Shown in pieces: positions 50,738-59,188 of a stretch of 64,000 nucleotides of DNA. Position 1 is the stretch's first letter. Every line of letters begins with the position of its first letter. The notes beneath the pieces are model-generated. The model was not told the origin of the DNA. It ran no database searches and saw only the letters and a program-made list of their open reading frames with translations. The DNA comes from Bacteroidales bacterium. GTDB lineage: Bacteria; Bacteroidota; Bacteroidia; Bacteroidales; F082. The stretch covers positions 1 to 64,000 of the forward strand of contig JAEEJS010000055.1 of the NCBI GenBank assembly GCA_016282015.1. The letters run 5' to 3'. Made by a program: the position numbers and the translations under genes.

Positions 50738-51592
50738 TCAGATGCTGCGGTAATACCTGACAAGGCCGTCCAAAGGATTCTTGATGATTTTAACGCATTG
50801 TATGCCGTGGTCGCCCAGGCGCTGGAACAGTATGCTCTGCAATCTGTAGCCCACTGAACCCACAAAAGCCACCTCATAGCCGGCCACCTTTCCGTCGACA
50901 ACCGTGCCTCGGGTCATAAGGTAATTCTCTATATATGCGTCAAACGCCTCTCCTACCAGATTCCTGATGTATCTGTCTTCCAAATTGTCGTCTGTAAACT
51001 TGGCAAAGTTGGCCAGGTAGCGCGAAGGCTGTTCGCCCTGATACACTTTCTTTAGGAAACGCTCGCGGTTGAGGTGATATTTCTGCTCGAATTTGACACT
51101 GATATGCTCAGGCATAAGACCCAAGAAATAGTCGTGCACCAGGCGTTTGCCAATGTAACAGCCACCACCCTCGTCGCCCAGCATATAGCCCAGTGAGTTG
51201 GCGCATTCAACTATATTTGTGCCATCGTATACGCAGGCGTTGGAGCCTGTGCCCAAAATGCAGGCTATGCCTGGCTTGTGAGCGAACAAGGCATGACAGG
51301 CAGCCAGAGTGTCTGGATAGACATTGATTTTGGCCTTGGGCAGATGCTTTTTGAATATGGCCTTCACCTTCTTTCGGTTAAGCTCATCACCACATCCGGC
51401 ACCATAAAAATATACATCTGTAACCGATTGATTGTCAAGGTTATTCAATATATTGCAAATCAAGGTGTCTATATGTTTGGCATCCGTAAAATTCGGATTG
51501 AAACCTTCCGAAACGAATTTCTCAACCACCGCTCCGAATTTCAACACTCCCCATCCGGCTTTTGTCGAGCCACAGTCGCAAATCAAAATCAT
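50738..51592 (-). CDS. BadF/BcrA-type ATPase, N-acetylglucosamine-kinase-like
   Basis: 284 residues from the ATG at 51592 (MILICDCGSTKAGWGV). ASKHA fold: phosphate-1 loop CDCGSTKAGW, phosphate-2 region ACILGTGSNACVYDG, GYMLGDEGGGCYIGKRL (GDEGS-like loop of GlcNAc kinases) and GYEVAFVGSVGYRL. Probably phosphorylates GlcNAc or another amino sugar, in line with the amino-sugar recycling genes at 25193 and GlmS, although it is not linked to them. Promoter box on the minus strand at 51608-51616. Confidence 0.8.
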   Translation of the reverse strand: MILICDCGSTKAGWGVLKFGAVVEKFVSEGFNPNFTDAKHIDTLICNILNNLDNQSVTDVYFYGAGCGDELNRKKVKAIFKKHLPKAKINVYPDTLAACHALFAHKPGIACILGTGSNACVYDGTNIVECANSLGYMLGDEGGGCYIGKRLVHDYFLGLMPEHISVKFEQKYHLNRERFLKKVYQGEQPSRYLANFAKFTDDNLEDRYIRNLVGEAFDAYIENYLMTRGTVVDGKVAGYEVAFVGSVGYRLQSILFQRLGDHGIQCVKIIKNPLDGLVRYYRSI

Positions 51593-51607
51593 AGTTGTAT
51601 TTTTTTT

Positions 51608-51656
51608 GCAAATATACAAAAATTGTTACACCTATTAATATAATCCATATCTTTGC
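51608..51656. promoter_or_regulatory. Divergent promoters for the kinase-like gene and speA
   Basis: Minus-strand TATATTTGC (51608-51616) and plus-strand TATCTTTGC (51648-51656) lie close to the respective ATGs (51592 and 51677). Confidence 0.6.
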
Positions 51657-51676
51657 AATCCAAAAAATGTATCACA

Positions 51677-53590
51677 ATGGGAAGAAGCATGAGAAAATGG
51701 CGTGTTGAAGACTCGGCAGAGCTCTACAACATCAACAACTGGGGAATCAACTATTTCTCCATCAATGACAAAGGTAACGTGGTGGTGACACCGCGTGAAG
51801 GTTGTGCCTCGGTCGACCTCCGTGAGCTTGTGGACGAGCTGCAGTTGCGCGACGTTTCGGCTCCTATGCTGATACGTTTTCCGGACATCATCGACACCCG
51901 TATCGAGAAAATCGACTATTGCTTCAAGCAGGCCGCCAAGGAATACGACTACAAGGGCAAGAACTTCATAGTGTTCCCCATCAAGGTGAACCAGATGCGC
52001 CCTGTGGTTGAGGAGATTGTGAGCCACGGCAAGAAGTTCAACATAGGCCTTGAGGCCGGTTCCAAGCCGGAGCTGCATGCCATCATAGCCTCCAACACCG
52101 ACAGCGAGTCGCTTATCATCTGCAACGGCTACAAGGACGAGAGCTTTATCGAGCTGGCACTGCTGGCTCAGAAGATGGGTCGCACCATCATCATTGTGGT
52201 TGAAAAGATGAACGAGCTTCAGCTCATCACCAAGCTGTCCAAGCGCCTGAAAGTCACTCCGAAGATAGGCATACGCGTCAAGCTGGCCAGCTCGGGTGCA
52301 GGTAAGTGGGAAGACTCGGGCGGCGACGCCTCAAAGTTCGGCCTCTCCCCTTCAGAGTTGCTCGAAGCCCTCGAATATCTCGAGAAGAACAACATGATGG
52401 AATGCCTCAAGCTGGTGCATTACCACATCGGCAGCCAGGTTACAAAAATCAGAAGCATAAAGATAGCCCTTAAGGAAGCCGCCCAGTTCTACGTGCAGCT
52501 TCATAAGATGGGCTTCAATATAGAATTTGTTGACGTTGGCGGCGGTCTCGGCGTGGACTATGACGGCACTCACTCAGCCAACAGCGCAAGCTCGGTCAAC
52601 TACACCATTCAGGAATATGTCAACGACGCCATCTTCTCTATAGTTGACGCCTGCGACAAGAACGGCCTGCAGCACCCCAACATCATCAACGAGTCGGGTC
52701 GCGCTCTGACAGCCCACCACTCAGTGCTTATCATGGAAGTGTTGGAGACAGCTTCACTGCCAACCTGGGACGACGACAACGAGAAGGTTGAAAACACCGA
52801 TCACGAGCTCATTCACGACCTCTACGAGACTTGGGAGAACCTGACCAGCAAGCAGTCGTCTATGCTTGAAACCTGGCACGACGCTCAGGAAATCCGCGAG
52901 GAAGCCCTCGACCTCTTCAACATGGGCTTGCTCGATCTGAAGACCCGCGCCAAGATTGAACGTATATTCTGGTCGGTGGCATTGGAAATCAACCAGCTGG
53001 CCTCACACCAAAAACGTGTGCCGGACGAGCTGCTGGCTTTGCCAAAACTCTTGGCCGACAAGTATTTCTGCAACTTCTCAATGTTCCAGTCATTGCCTGA
53101 CGCTTGGGCTATAGACCAGGTGTTCCCGGTGATGCCTATACACCGCTTGAACGAATATCCTGACCGTGAGGCCACTCTGCAGGACATCACCTGCGACTCT
53201 GACGGCAAGATGACCACATACGTCACAGGTCACAGCCTGTCGCACAACCTGCCGGTGCACACCCTCACCAAGAACGAGCCATATTACATCGGAGTGTTCC
53301 TCGTGGGTGCCTATCAGGAGATTTTAGGCGACATGCACAACCTGTTCGGCGACACCAACGCAGTGCACGTCTCGGTCGACGAAAAAGGCTATTACATCGA
53401 TCAGCTGATAGACGGCGAAACCGTAGCCGAAGTGTTGGAATATGTGCAGTACAGCCCTAAGAAACTGGTCCGCACAGTGGAATCGTGGGTGACAAGCTGC
53501 GTTAAGGCCGGCAAGATCACTGTTGAAGAAGGTAAGGAATTCCTCTCCAACTACCGCTCTGGCTTGTACGGTTACACTTACTTGGAATAG
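51677..53590 (+). CDS. speA: Biosynthetic arginine decarboxylase
   Basis: 637 residues from the ATG at 51677 (MGRSMRKWRVEDSAELYNI); the earlier TTG-led frame overlaps the promoter. PLP-dependent fold III decarboxylase: PLP Lys in NFIVFPIKVNQMRPVVEEI, GLEAGSKPEL, HYHIGSQ, FVDVGGGLGVDYDG (phosphate loop), NESGRALTAHHSV and the C-terminal VGAYQEILGDMHNLFGD substrate Cys/Asp-type region. Makes agmatine for spermidine and putrescine synthesis, cytoplasmic. Full length. Convergent with the zinc-ribbon gene at 53593. Confidence 0.95.
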   Translation: MGRSMRKWRVEDSAELYNINNWGINYFSINDKGNVVVTPREGCASVDLRELVDELQLRDVSAPMLIRFPDIIDTRIEKIDYCFKQAAKEYDYKGKNFIVFPIKVNQMRPVVEEIVSHGKKFNIGLEAGSKPELHAIIASNTDSESLIICNGYKDESFIELALLAQKMGRTIIIVVEKMNELQLITKLSKRLKVTPKIGIRVKLASSGAGKWEDSGGDASKFGLSPSELLEALEYLEKNNMMECLKLVHYHIGSQVTKIRSIKIALKEAAQFYVQLHKMGFNIEFVDVGGGLGVDYDGTHSANSASSVNYTIQEYVNDAIFSIVDACDKNGLQHPNIINESGRALTAHHSVLIMEVLETASLPTWDDDNEKVENTDHELIHDLYETWENLTSKQSSMLETWHDAQEIREEALDLFNMGLLDLKTRAKIERIFWSVALEINQLASHQKRVPDELLALPKLLADKYFCNFSMFQSLPDAWAIDQVFPVMPIHRLNEYPDREATLQDITCDSDGKMTTYVTGHSLSHNLPVHTLTKNEPYYIGVFLVGAYQEILGDMHNLFGDTNAVHVSVDEKGYYIDQLIDGETVAEVLEYVQYSPKKLVRTVESWVTSCVKAGKITVEEGKEFLSNYRSGLYGYTYLE

Positions 53591-53592
53591 AA

Positions 53593-54213
53593 TTAGGCTT
53601 TAATTTCAAACACTATTTTATCGCCTTTTTTCATCCTATCCTCAATTTCCCTATAGATTTTGGCTTCAAAATCCTGAAGCTTGTCTATGGAAATGCTTGA
53701 TAGAGTCTCGGCGCATTTGTCCATATCGCCGGCTTCACGGTAAAGCTCGGCTTTGAACAGAATGTTCTTTTTGTTCCAGGAGCAGGCGTCGATATATTCA
53801 TGGATGACATTCACAAAATAGGCCTCCTCGGCAGCTGGGGCACAGTCACCGCCACGATAATACTCGTCATTGAACGCTTGAATCAGCTGATGCCTGACAA
53901 TTTGCAAATCGTCTTTTTTAATACGCTTATCCGACTGCAGCTGGGCGTAAGCCTCCTTCCACTCCTGATACGACAACTCGCCACGTTCCGACGACCAATC
54001 GTCACCCTCCACGTATGGCTGATTGTATTCCAGATAATACTTTCCGCAAGCCAAGCATTGCTGGACCGGGGAAACCCGAGGCAACATAGGAGCAATCATT
54101 TTCTGGTCAGACCAATGTCTGGCACCGAAGGTGTTGCCCGATGCCAAGGTCATCAATTCTTTCTTTGTGCCGCAAAATGGGCATTTGACTATATGGGCGT
54201 TTGCTGGTAACAT
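53593..54213 (-). CDS. Zinc-ribbon protein of unknown function
   Basis: 206 residues. Two short Cys pairs, CPFCGTKK (11-18) and CLACGKYY (about 53-60), form a probable zinc ribbon; the helical remainder (about 80-206) has tetratricopeptide-like helices (KKNILFKAELYREAGDMDKCAETL). No signal peptide. Family not recognised. It lies 21 bp downstream of the lipoprotein gene stop on the same strand. Confidence 0.6.
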   Translation of the reverse strand: MLPANAHIVKCPFCGTKKELMTLASGNTFGARHWSDQKMIAPMLPRVSPVQQCLACGKYYLEYNQPYVEGDDWSSERGELSYQEWKEAYAQLQSDKRIKKDDLQIVRHQLIQAFNDEYYRGGDCAPAAEEAYFVNVIHEYIDACSWNKKNILFKAELYREAGDMDKCAETLSSISIDKLQDFEAKIYREIEDRMKKGDKIVFEIKA

Positions 54214-54234
54214 AGTTTTATATTTCTCGACTAT

Positions 54235-55167
54235 CTAAAATTTCACTACCGGCCAACCGTAATCCTGATAATAACTGACATTAAGGCCGTTACGCTTTAT
54301 GTAAGCTTGAAGCTGCTCTTTGCGGACAGCCTCCCTGACGTTATCGTTGGAATGCATGCTTTGGAACATTTCGAAATGATTGCCAAATATGCGGCGGGCG
54401 CTTGCCTCGTTGCCGGCACCGTCGACAGTCTGCATAAATGCTGTCACTTTAACTACCCCGCTTTTCTGGCATAAAGTCATGCAGCCCGAGTGATTGCCGC
54501 CGGAGACAGTCTTCAATGTATCGCCCACGATATTATACCAAAACACCCAGAAATCGCCCCAAACAAGCGTCTTTTCAGCATCCTGATCCTCTTCAGCCAC
54601 TATCATCAAAGTTGGAATGCACAACTCTCCTTTCAAATAATCCTTGCCATTTTCATTCACAAGGTAGTTGCTTATGGCATCGCGCATAGCCTGTTCCCTA
54701 CGGCTGATGGCTATGTGTCTGATGCAATCCTGCTTGTGTTTGTCGAAATCAGACATCAGCCACTGGCCATTGACCTTTTCCATATAAAGTTTATGCTCTT
54801 CGATGTCGGAAGCCTCGTCAAACGAGCCGTCTTCCCACTTCTGCCGCACACTGACGGTTGCAATGGCATGTGAGTCGTCGATCTGCTCCGCCCATGTCAC
54901 TGTGCAATCAGCAATAGTCCCGCCGTTGCCTGTCACAAAATAGTACAGCCATTCGTGATCCATGGCCTCGAACTCCGGCAGATGGTTGAACATAGTATCC
55001 AGAACTGCATAAAAATCGTCTGTCATGTAGTCTTTCGACTGTTCCAAAAGCTCATGGTCAGGAATATATTTGCACAACTCCTCTGCGCGTTTCTGCAGTT
55101 GATTTTGGTTGCTGTTGCAAGCACTCAATAATGCTGCCGCGATGATTACAATCAGTAGTTTCTTCAT
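54235..55167 (-). CDS. Lipoprotein of unknown function
   Basis: 310 residues. Lipoprotein signal MKKLLIVIIAAALLSAC with Cys17 and a polar SNQN mature start, so it is lipid-anchored in the cell envelope. An NTF2-like or DUF4878-like beta domain is possible in the middle (DEWLYYFVTG to HAIATVSVRQKWEDG and VNGQWLMSDFDK). The C-terminal half (about 190-310) has no recognised motif. First of a pair with the zinc-ribbon gene. Confidence 0.7.
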   Translation of the reverse strand: MKKLLIVIIAAALLSACNSNQNQLQKRAEELCKYIPDHELLEQSKDYMTDDFYAVLDTMFNHLPEFEAMDHEWLYYFVTGNGGTIADCTVTWAEQIDDSHAIATVSVRQKWEDGSFDEASDIEEHKLYMEKVNGQWLMSDFDKHKQDCIRHIAISRREQAMRDAISNYLVNENGKDYLKGELCIPTLMIVAEEDQDAEKTLVWGDFWVFWYNIVGDTLKTVSGGNHSGCMTLCQKSGVVKVTAFMQTVDGAGNEASARRIFGNHFEMFQSMHSNDNVREAVRKEQLQAYIKRNGLNVSYYQDYGWPVVKF

Positions 55168-55204
55168 AACCTGTTTATTTTTAGTCTATACCCTCAATTC
55201 CAAG

Positions 55205-55459
55205 CTATTGCCTTTTCAATTCCTTCAACGCCTGACACAGCTGATCCGGGCAAGATGTAATCTTGTTTCCGCAACGGATTCCTTCCAGTTTGCTGATCAC
55301 CTCGTCTATCTTCTGCCCTTTCACCAACCGGCATATCCCCTGCAGGTTACCGTTGCAGCCACCCAAGAACGCAACATTTTGGATGACGTCGTCATCATCG
55401 GCAGTCACATCAATCAGAATCGAACAAGTCCCTTGAGTATTATATTGAATGTGTTTCAT
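55205..55459 (-). CDS. TSCPD-domain protein
   Basis: 84 residues. Matches the small TSCPD family (TSCPDQLCQAL at the C-terminus; GGCNGNLQGICRLV in the middle). Such domains also occur at the end of class II ribonucleotide reductases; the free form is of unknown role. Its first nine codons (MKHIQYNTQ) and preceding bases recur at 56678-56702, where they lead into a vsr fragment. Confidence 0.8.
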   Translation of the reverse strand: MKHIQYNTQGTCSILIDVTADDDDVIQNVAFLGGCNGNLQGICRLVKGQKIDEVISKLEGIRCGNKITSCPDQLCQALKELKRQ

Positions 55460-55501
55460 GAGAAATTATTTTTTGCAAAGATAATAATTTAATGAAAATC
55501 T

Positions 55502-55540
55502 CTAATCTCCGTAATCGAAGTCTGCTTCCGCGGCCTTGGT
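55502..55540 (-). pseudogene. Remnant of a Vsr C-terminal tail
   Basis: Minus-strand codons read KAAEADFDYGD followed by a stop, closely matching the end of the vsr fragment at 56436-56702 (AAEAEADYGD). Nothing upstream continues the frame. A second decayed copy between the TSCPD and NERD genes. Confidence 0.45.
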
Positions 55541-55552
55541 ATGGAAACCTTC

Positions 55553-56335
55553 TTAATGTAGGGTAAATTTGCATTTGGGATAATTTGAACAGCCGTAAAA
55601 CTCACCATAAGGTCCTGTACGCTTGACCAAAGAAGCTCCACATCTTGGACAAATACCAGACCTTATCTTGTACTGCATATCACATTGAGCTTGTTTTATA
55701 TTTCTAATATGCGTCCTATCATCGACAAATTCTCTTAAATTGCAGTGAACCAGCCGATTGACAATTGCATTGACATCGTCATCCGTGAGAACTATCGTAT
55801 TATAGCATTGAATGGTGTTCAACAAATAGCTATCATACACGACATGATGATTTGATGTTACGTTGTTTAAAGATGCATCACCTACAAAAACCACTATTGG
55901 AATTACTTTTAGATACTGCCAATCATTCAGAGTCTTTTTTATTTCTATGGCGTGACCAATTGCTTGTTTAACAGGATTATAAAAGTGATTTTTTGAAATG
56001 TATGTGTATGTCTTATACCATTTCTTTCTATAGGTTACATCTGTGGCAATAATTTGCGTCCATTCTTTACGGTTATCGTCACCGTATATTTCTCCACGAT
56101 AATTTTTAGTTTCAATTGCAAATAAACCATATTTTGAAACAACAACATGATCAATTTGTGTTGTTCCCCTATCTGTTTTCAAAACAACATCATCCAATAT
56201 TACATATTCATCGGGTAATTGTGTCAGGATATTATGTACACGGGCTTCACCAATTTTGCCTTTATGTTTTGGAGACTTTGCCCAAAACCTATAGGCAATA
56301 ATTATTATTAGTATGAGTATTAATAGAACTGCCAT
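55553..56335 (-). CDS. NERD-domain nuclease-like protein with C-terminal zinc finger
   Basis: 260 residues from the ATG at 56335; the earlier TTG start is less likely. One N-terminal membrane helix (VLLILILIIIIAYRFW), then a NERD domain (about 30-140: GKIGEARVHNILTQLP, QIDHVVVSKYGLFAIETKNYRG, with the Asp and E-x-K residues of the PD-(D/E)XK fold), a helical middle, and a topoisomerase-type zinc ribbon (CPRCGASLVKR, GCSNYPKCKF). Probably a membrane-anchored DNA-processing protein of the accessory patch. Confidence 0.85.
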   Translation of the reverse strand: MAVLLILILIIIIAYRFWAKSPKHKGKIGEARVHNILTQLPDEYVILDDVVLKTDRGTTQIDHVVVSKYGLFAIETKNYRGEIYGDDNRKEWTQIIATDVTYRKKWYKTYTYISKNHFYNPVKQAIGHAIEIKKTLNDWQYLKVIPIVVFVGDASLNNVTSNHHVVYDSYLLNTIQCYNTIVLTDDDVNAIVNRLVHCNLREFVDDRTHIRNIKQAQCDMQYKIRSGICPRCGASLVKRTGPYGEFYGCSNYPKCKFTLH

Positions 56336-56409
56336 ATAATTTAACAATAATCATCAAATACTTCGCCGCCAGTCCATTCTTTTCCTTGTGCTAGAGTAAA
56401 ATACTTTGA

Positions 56410-56433
56410 GGTGCCAAATTGGCACCTCAAGAT
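56410..56433 (-). terminator. Possible terminator hairpin
   Basis: GAGGTGCCA and TGGCACCTC form a perfect 9-bp stem with a 3-base core, directly after the vsr fragment stop. A real T-run is missing, so its role is uncertain. Confidence 0.4.
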
Positions 56434-56435
56434 AT

Positions 56436-56702
56436 CTAATCTCCATAATCAGCTTCTGCTTCAGCTGCCATCTGAATGGCATCTTCATCAACTCTAATAT
56501 ATTCTTTAACCTTGGGACTTATAGTCTTCAAGCAATAATCATGCAGCATCACTTCCACTTTCTGCATAGTTGCTTCAAGCGACTTCTTTGTAAGCTCGCA
56601 CTCCCAAAGCACAAGTACCTGCCAACCATTTTCTCTTAAAATCTGATAGTTTTGACAGTCTCGTTCCCTATTCCTCTGAGTATTATATTGAATGTGTTTC
56701 AT
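56436..56702 (-). pseudogene. vsr: Truncated vsr (very short patch repair endonuclease) fused to the TSCPD gene leader
   Basis: 88-residue frame. Residues 10-45 (RNRERDCQNYQILRENGW and VLVLWECEL) match the C-terminal part of Vsr/MutH-like endonucleases, whose catalytic N-terminal two thirds (metal-binding Asp and His region) are missing. The first nine residues, MKHIQYNTQ, are not Vsr but an exact copy of the start of the TSCPD gene at 55459. This marks a recombination joint. No cytosine methylase is nearby, so the repair role is lost. It overlaps the end of the ApeA-like gene by 20 nt. Confidence 0.75.
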
Positions 56703-57597
56703 ATTTTGTATTAAGGTTTATATCAACATTTGATTCCCAATTTATATCATCTATTACCGATTTAAAAACCGAATTATTAAAACATATGTCTATTTCTTCA
56801 TGTGTCAATCCTAATAAGTCAAGAATACAACAAGTAAGCAATACTTTTGCTTTTTGTGTTAAACGGAAAAGTTCATGTCCTCTAGCGACATTCCCCGTAT
56901 CCTCACAATCAGGTATCAGATGGGTATATTTATCTCTGGAATCTCTTAAAACCTCACTATTAATATGACATCTTGTTACAGAATTCACATCATTAAAATC
57001 TTTAAGCATTAAATCTATTTCATCCTTAAATTTCCGAACATCTTTCCCTTTTCGTTTGTTTCTAAATCTTTTGTGAAAACCGTCAAGTGCTTGTGCTATA
57101 ATCAAAAAATCAGGCTCATCAAATTCGTCATATTGTAAAGGTGTTAGTAAATAACGGCATATCTGAGATAATTGATCATAATGCTTATACCAATTCTGTA
57201 TTATTGATGGTAATTTCGCGCGTAATAAATTAAATGGAATCAAAGAATAACGCTCTGGATTATGTGACTCTTCAACTTCATGAAATACCTTACCACATCG
57301 CAAATCATTACTATTCACAACCATGATGTCATATGGCAATTGACGTGAAAACAACGCGAATGACAAAAACTGTGAAAACTTACCTATTAATTCCAAATAA
57401 TGGTTAACAGACTGCGGTTTGCTTGCCTGAAATGTTAATACAGATGTCTGAATAAAAATTTTTTCATAATCACTGTTGCTTACATCATAACGTTGATTAA
57501 TGTTTAATACAAGACCCTCTTCAATATCAACACTTAGTAATGGAATGATGTTTAAGGGGATAAAAAAGAAAAATACATTTTTAAAAAACGCAAATTT
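56683..57597 (-). pseudogene. ApeA-like HEPN anti-phage protein, 5' part removed by the prophage
   Basis: The frame is open from 57597 (prophage edge) to the stop at 56683-56685, about 304 residues without a proper start codon. A TTG-led version from 57396 has 237 residues. The middle (YLELIGKFSQFLSFALFS) and the C-terminal HEPN domain with the RxxxxH motif RDKYTH in a long helical pair followed by HELFRLTQKAKVLLTCCIL resemble ApeA/abortive-infection proteins, which cut tRNA or other RNA when triggered. The N-terminal sensing domain should lie beyond the right end of the prophage. AT-rich like the accessory stretch. Confidence 0.6.
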
Positions 57598-57650
57598 TTG
57601 TTATTCAATAACTTACGAGGATTGAATAAAATTTCATTTGTACAAAAAAG

Positions 57651-57721
57651 TTGGATTTGCTTGGATTTTGGTTGGATTAATGTTTGAAAAAGCGCGGCAA
57701 ATTGCGTCGATTGCTTGGATT
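57651..57721 (+). repeat. TTGGATT repeats near the prophage left end
   Basis: Four copies at 57651, 57661, 57672 and 57715 (spacings 10, 11 and 43). They may be transposase-binding sites of the left end. Confidence 0.5.
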
Positions 57722-57828
57722 AATACAAATTTTTGCGGCTAATGCCCTTTGAAATGCCTTGATTTTATAGGTTTTGCGACAATTTGACCGATACAATGGC
57801 GACCGTTAAACGTCCTTTGAAAACGCAT

Positions 57829-57868
57829 TAAAAAAGCCTCCCGGACTCACCGTCTGGAAGGCCTTTTT
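57829..57868. terminator. Bidirectional terminator downstream of the prophage repressor
   Basis: A run of A, GCCTCC.GG, a loop, C.GGAAGGC and TTTTT. It ends leftward transcription from the repressor and shields the prophage edge. A 12-codon plus-strand ORF (57796-57831) abuts it. Confidence 0.7.
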
Positions 57869-57903
57869 ATTGCCGCCGATTTTGACCTGATTTGTCGAGT
57901 TAA

Positions 57904-58001
57904 GGTCAAAGTAGGGTCAAAATTAGGGTCAAAAACAACCGATTTAACCACCTTTAATGCCAAAAAACACCACTAAAATGCCGTTTTTTAACGGATTGAC
58001 C
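57904..58001. repeat. GGTCAA-type repeats
   Basis: GGTCAA occurs at 57904, 57915 and 57927 (11-12 bp apart), with the inverse TTGACC at about 57883 and 57996. Possible protein-binding sites between the repressor gene and the left end. Confidence 0.45.
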
Positions 58002-58101
58002 CCCCTTTATTCCCATTTTCGCACAAATTAAAAACGGATTAAACCGTTAATTTTCAATTATTTACACTTAATTATACGCAAAAAACACGGATTTTTGTGT
58101 A

Positions 58102-58464
58102 CTAACCAGCCATGGCGCCGGTATTCCCCCCCGTATATTTGTCGAGTTTGTCTTCCAGATCTGCAACCTTCTCCTTTAATACAATTATGGTATCTCGCTG
58201 AGCATCAATGGTCATTTTATAAGCTTCAATGACATCGTTTTCGTTCATTCCAGCGGTTGTTGAATCTTCTTCATTATAAAACCAACCAACAGATTTGTTT
58301 GTTACCTTGGCAATATTCTCAAGCAACCCACTGCTAACATCATCGCTTTTTAGCGCAGAATGGAGGCGTTGATCATTGGCAAATCCAAGGTTTTGAGCTA
58401 TATCTTTGAGCTTAAACCCCTCCTTTTTTAATTTTTCTTTAATATCTACGCCTTTCATATTCAA
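58102..58464 (-). CDS. Prophage CI-like repressor
   Basis: 120 residues. N-terminal helix-turn-helix (about 5-60: IKEKLKKEGFKLKDIAQNLGF, NDQRLHSALKS), then a linker and a C-terminal coiled coil (about 85-115: IVLKEKVADLEDKLDKYT) for dimerisation. No peptidase domain, unlike LexA-type repressors. Transcribed away from the early genes, so it is the likely lysogeny repressor acting on the operators at 58511-58566. Confidence 0.75.
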   Translation of the reverse strand: MNMKGVDIKEKLKKEGFKLKDIAQNLGFANDQRLHSALKSDDVSSGLLENIAKVTNKSVGWFYNEEDSTTAGMNENDVIEAYKMTIDAQRDTIIVLKEKVADLEDKLDKYTGGNTGAMAG

Positions 58465-58510
58465 TGAGTTAAGAAAATAATTAAAATTTTTTTACAAAAA
58501 AGTAAACATT

Positions 58511-58566
58511 TTTGTTTGTTGATAAACAAATTTGTTTATTTTTGCAGTGTTGTTTATGATAAACAG
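58511..58566. promoter_or_regulatory. Early promoter and operator palindromes of the prophage
   Basis: Early -7 box TATTTTTGC at 58537-58545 lies among inverted repeats built from GTTTAT/ATAAAC: TTTGTTGATAAACAAA (about 58514-58530), AAACAAATTTGTTT (58525-58538) and TGTTTATGATAAACA (58551-58565). The repressor and/or Ner-like protein probably bind here. Confidence 0.65.
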
Positions 58567-58596
58567 CGCGACAAAATTAAACAAATAAATAATACG

Positions 58597-58776
58597 ATGA
58601 GAAAAAAAATAGAACTGACCGACCGCGATGCCCGAAAGAAGATAAGAGAAACCTTCGGCGTGTCGTCGATGAGCCTCTCATTGGCACTCAACTTCAAACG
58701 CAACAGCGACAAGTGCGTGAAAATGCGCAAAATGGCACTCGACAACGGCGGTGTGATGCTTCAGGAAGCAAACTAA
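58597..58776 (+). CDS. Ner/Cro-like small DNA-binding protein
   Basis: 59 residues from the ATG at 58597 (MRKKIELTDRDARKKIRE); the earlier TTG-led frame crosses the operators. A helix-turn-helix-like stretch TFGVSSMSLSLALNFKRNS, very basic. First early gene, in the position of Mu ner, and probably controls the switch. Confidence 0.65.
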   Translation: MRKKIELTDRDARKKIRETFGVSSMSLSLALNFKRNSDKCVKMRKMALDNGGVMLQEAN

Positions 58777-58794
58777 CTATTAAATAGGTATAAC

Positions 58795-58971
58795 ATGAAA
58801 ACACTCAAAACTATCGGAACAGTAATGATGCTTGCCGGGATGGGTCTGATGCTCACCACGGTTGACGGCAGCGAAACTCAGATCGCACAGGTGCTTATCG
58901 GCCTCGCATTATTCGGCGGCGGCGCATTTTTGTCAAAGTCATTCGACTTTCAGCAAGGAGGTGCAAAATGA
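58795..58971 (+). CDS. Small two-helix membrane protein
   Basis: 58 residues. Two hydrophobic helices (TVMMLAGMGLMLTTV and IAQVLIGLALFGGGAFL) separated by DGSETQ. Unknown role. Its stop overlaps the start of the next frame (ATGA), so translation is probably coupled. Confidence 0.6.
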   Translation: MKTLKTIGTVMMLAGMGLMLTTVDGSETQIAQVLIGLALFGGGAFLSKSFDFQQGGAK

Positions 58972-59133
58972 AAATCGAGTTAATTGCAAATGATTGCAAA
59001 TCAGAGAGTTACATGGGGGGGGGTAAAATTGACAGCCCTCGTCAACATGGAAGACTTCTACAGGATGCTTGACGGCATCAATCCGCAGATCCTCACAGAC
59101 TACATTTATCAGAAGATGAAAAGAGCAAAGTAA
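58968..59133 (+). pseudogene. Small prophage protein interrupted at a G9 tract
   Basis: The ATG at 58968 reads MKIELIANDCKSES and reaches a G9 run (59015-59023), after which the frame stops at 59070-59072. With eight Gs the frame continues as VKLTALVNMEDFYRMLDGIN and ends at 59131-59133, about 54 residues. The second frame looks like a real protein. Either an indel, a phase-variable switch or a slippage site. Confidence 0.55.
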
Positions 59134-59188
59134 AACAAAACCCACCACGGAAACCCTGCAAGGAGTCCTACAGGCGGTCTCGCTGGTG

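Noticed and set aside
57796-57831. Integrase start (MATVKRPLKTH) as evidence for a tyrosine recombinase
   Set aside because: Only 11 residues before a stop codon; no further recombinase sequence follows.
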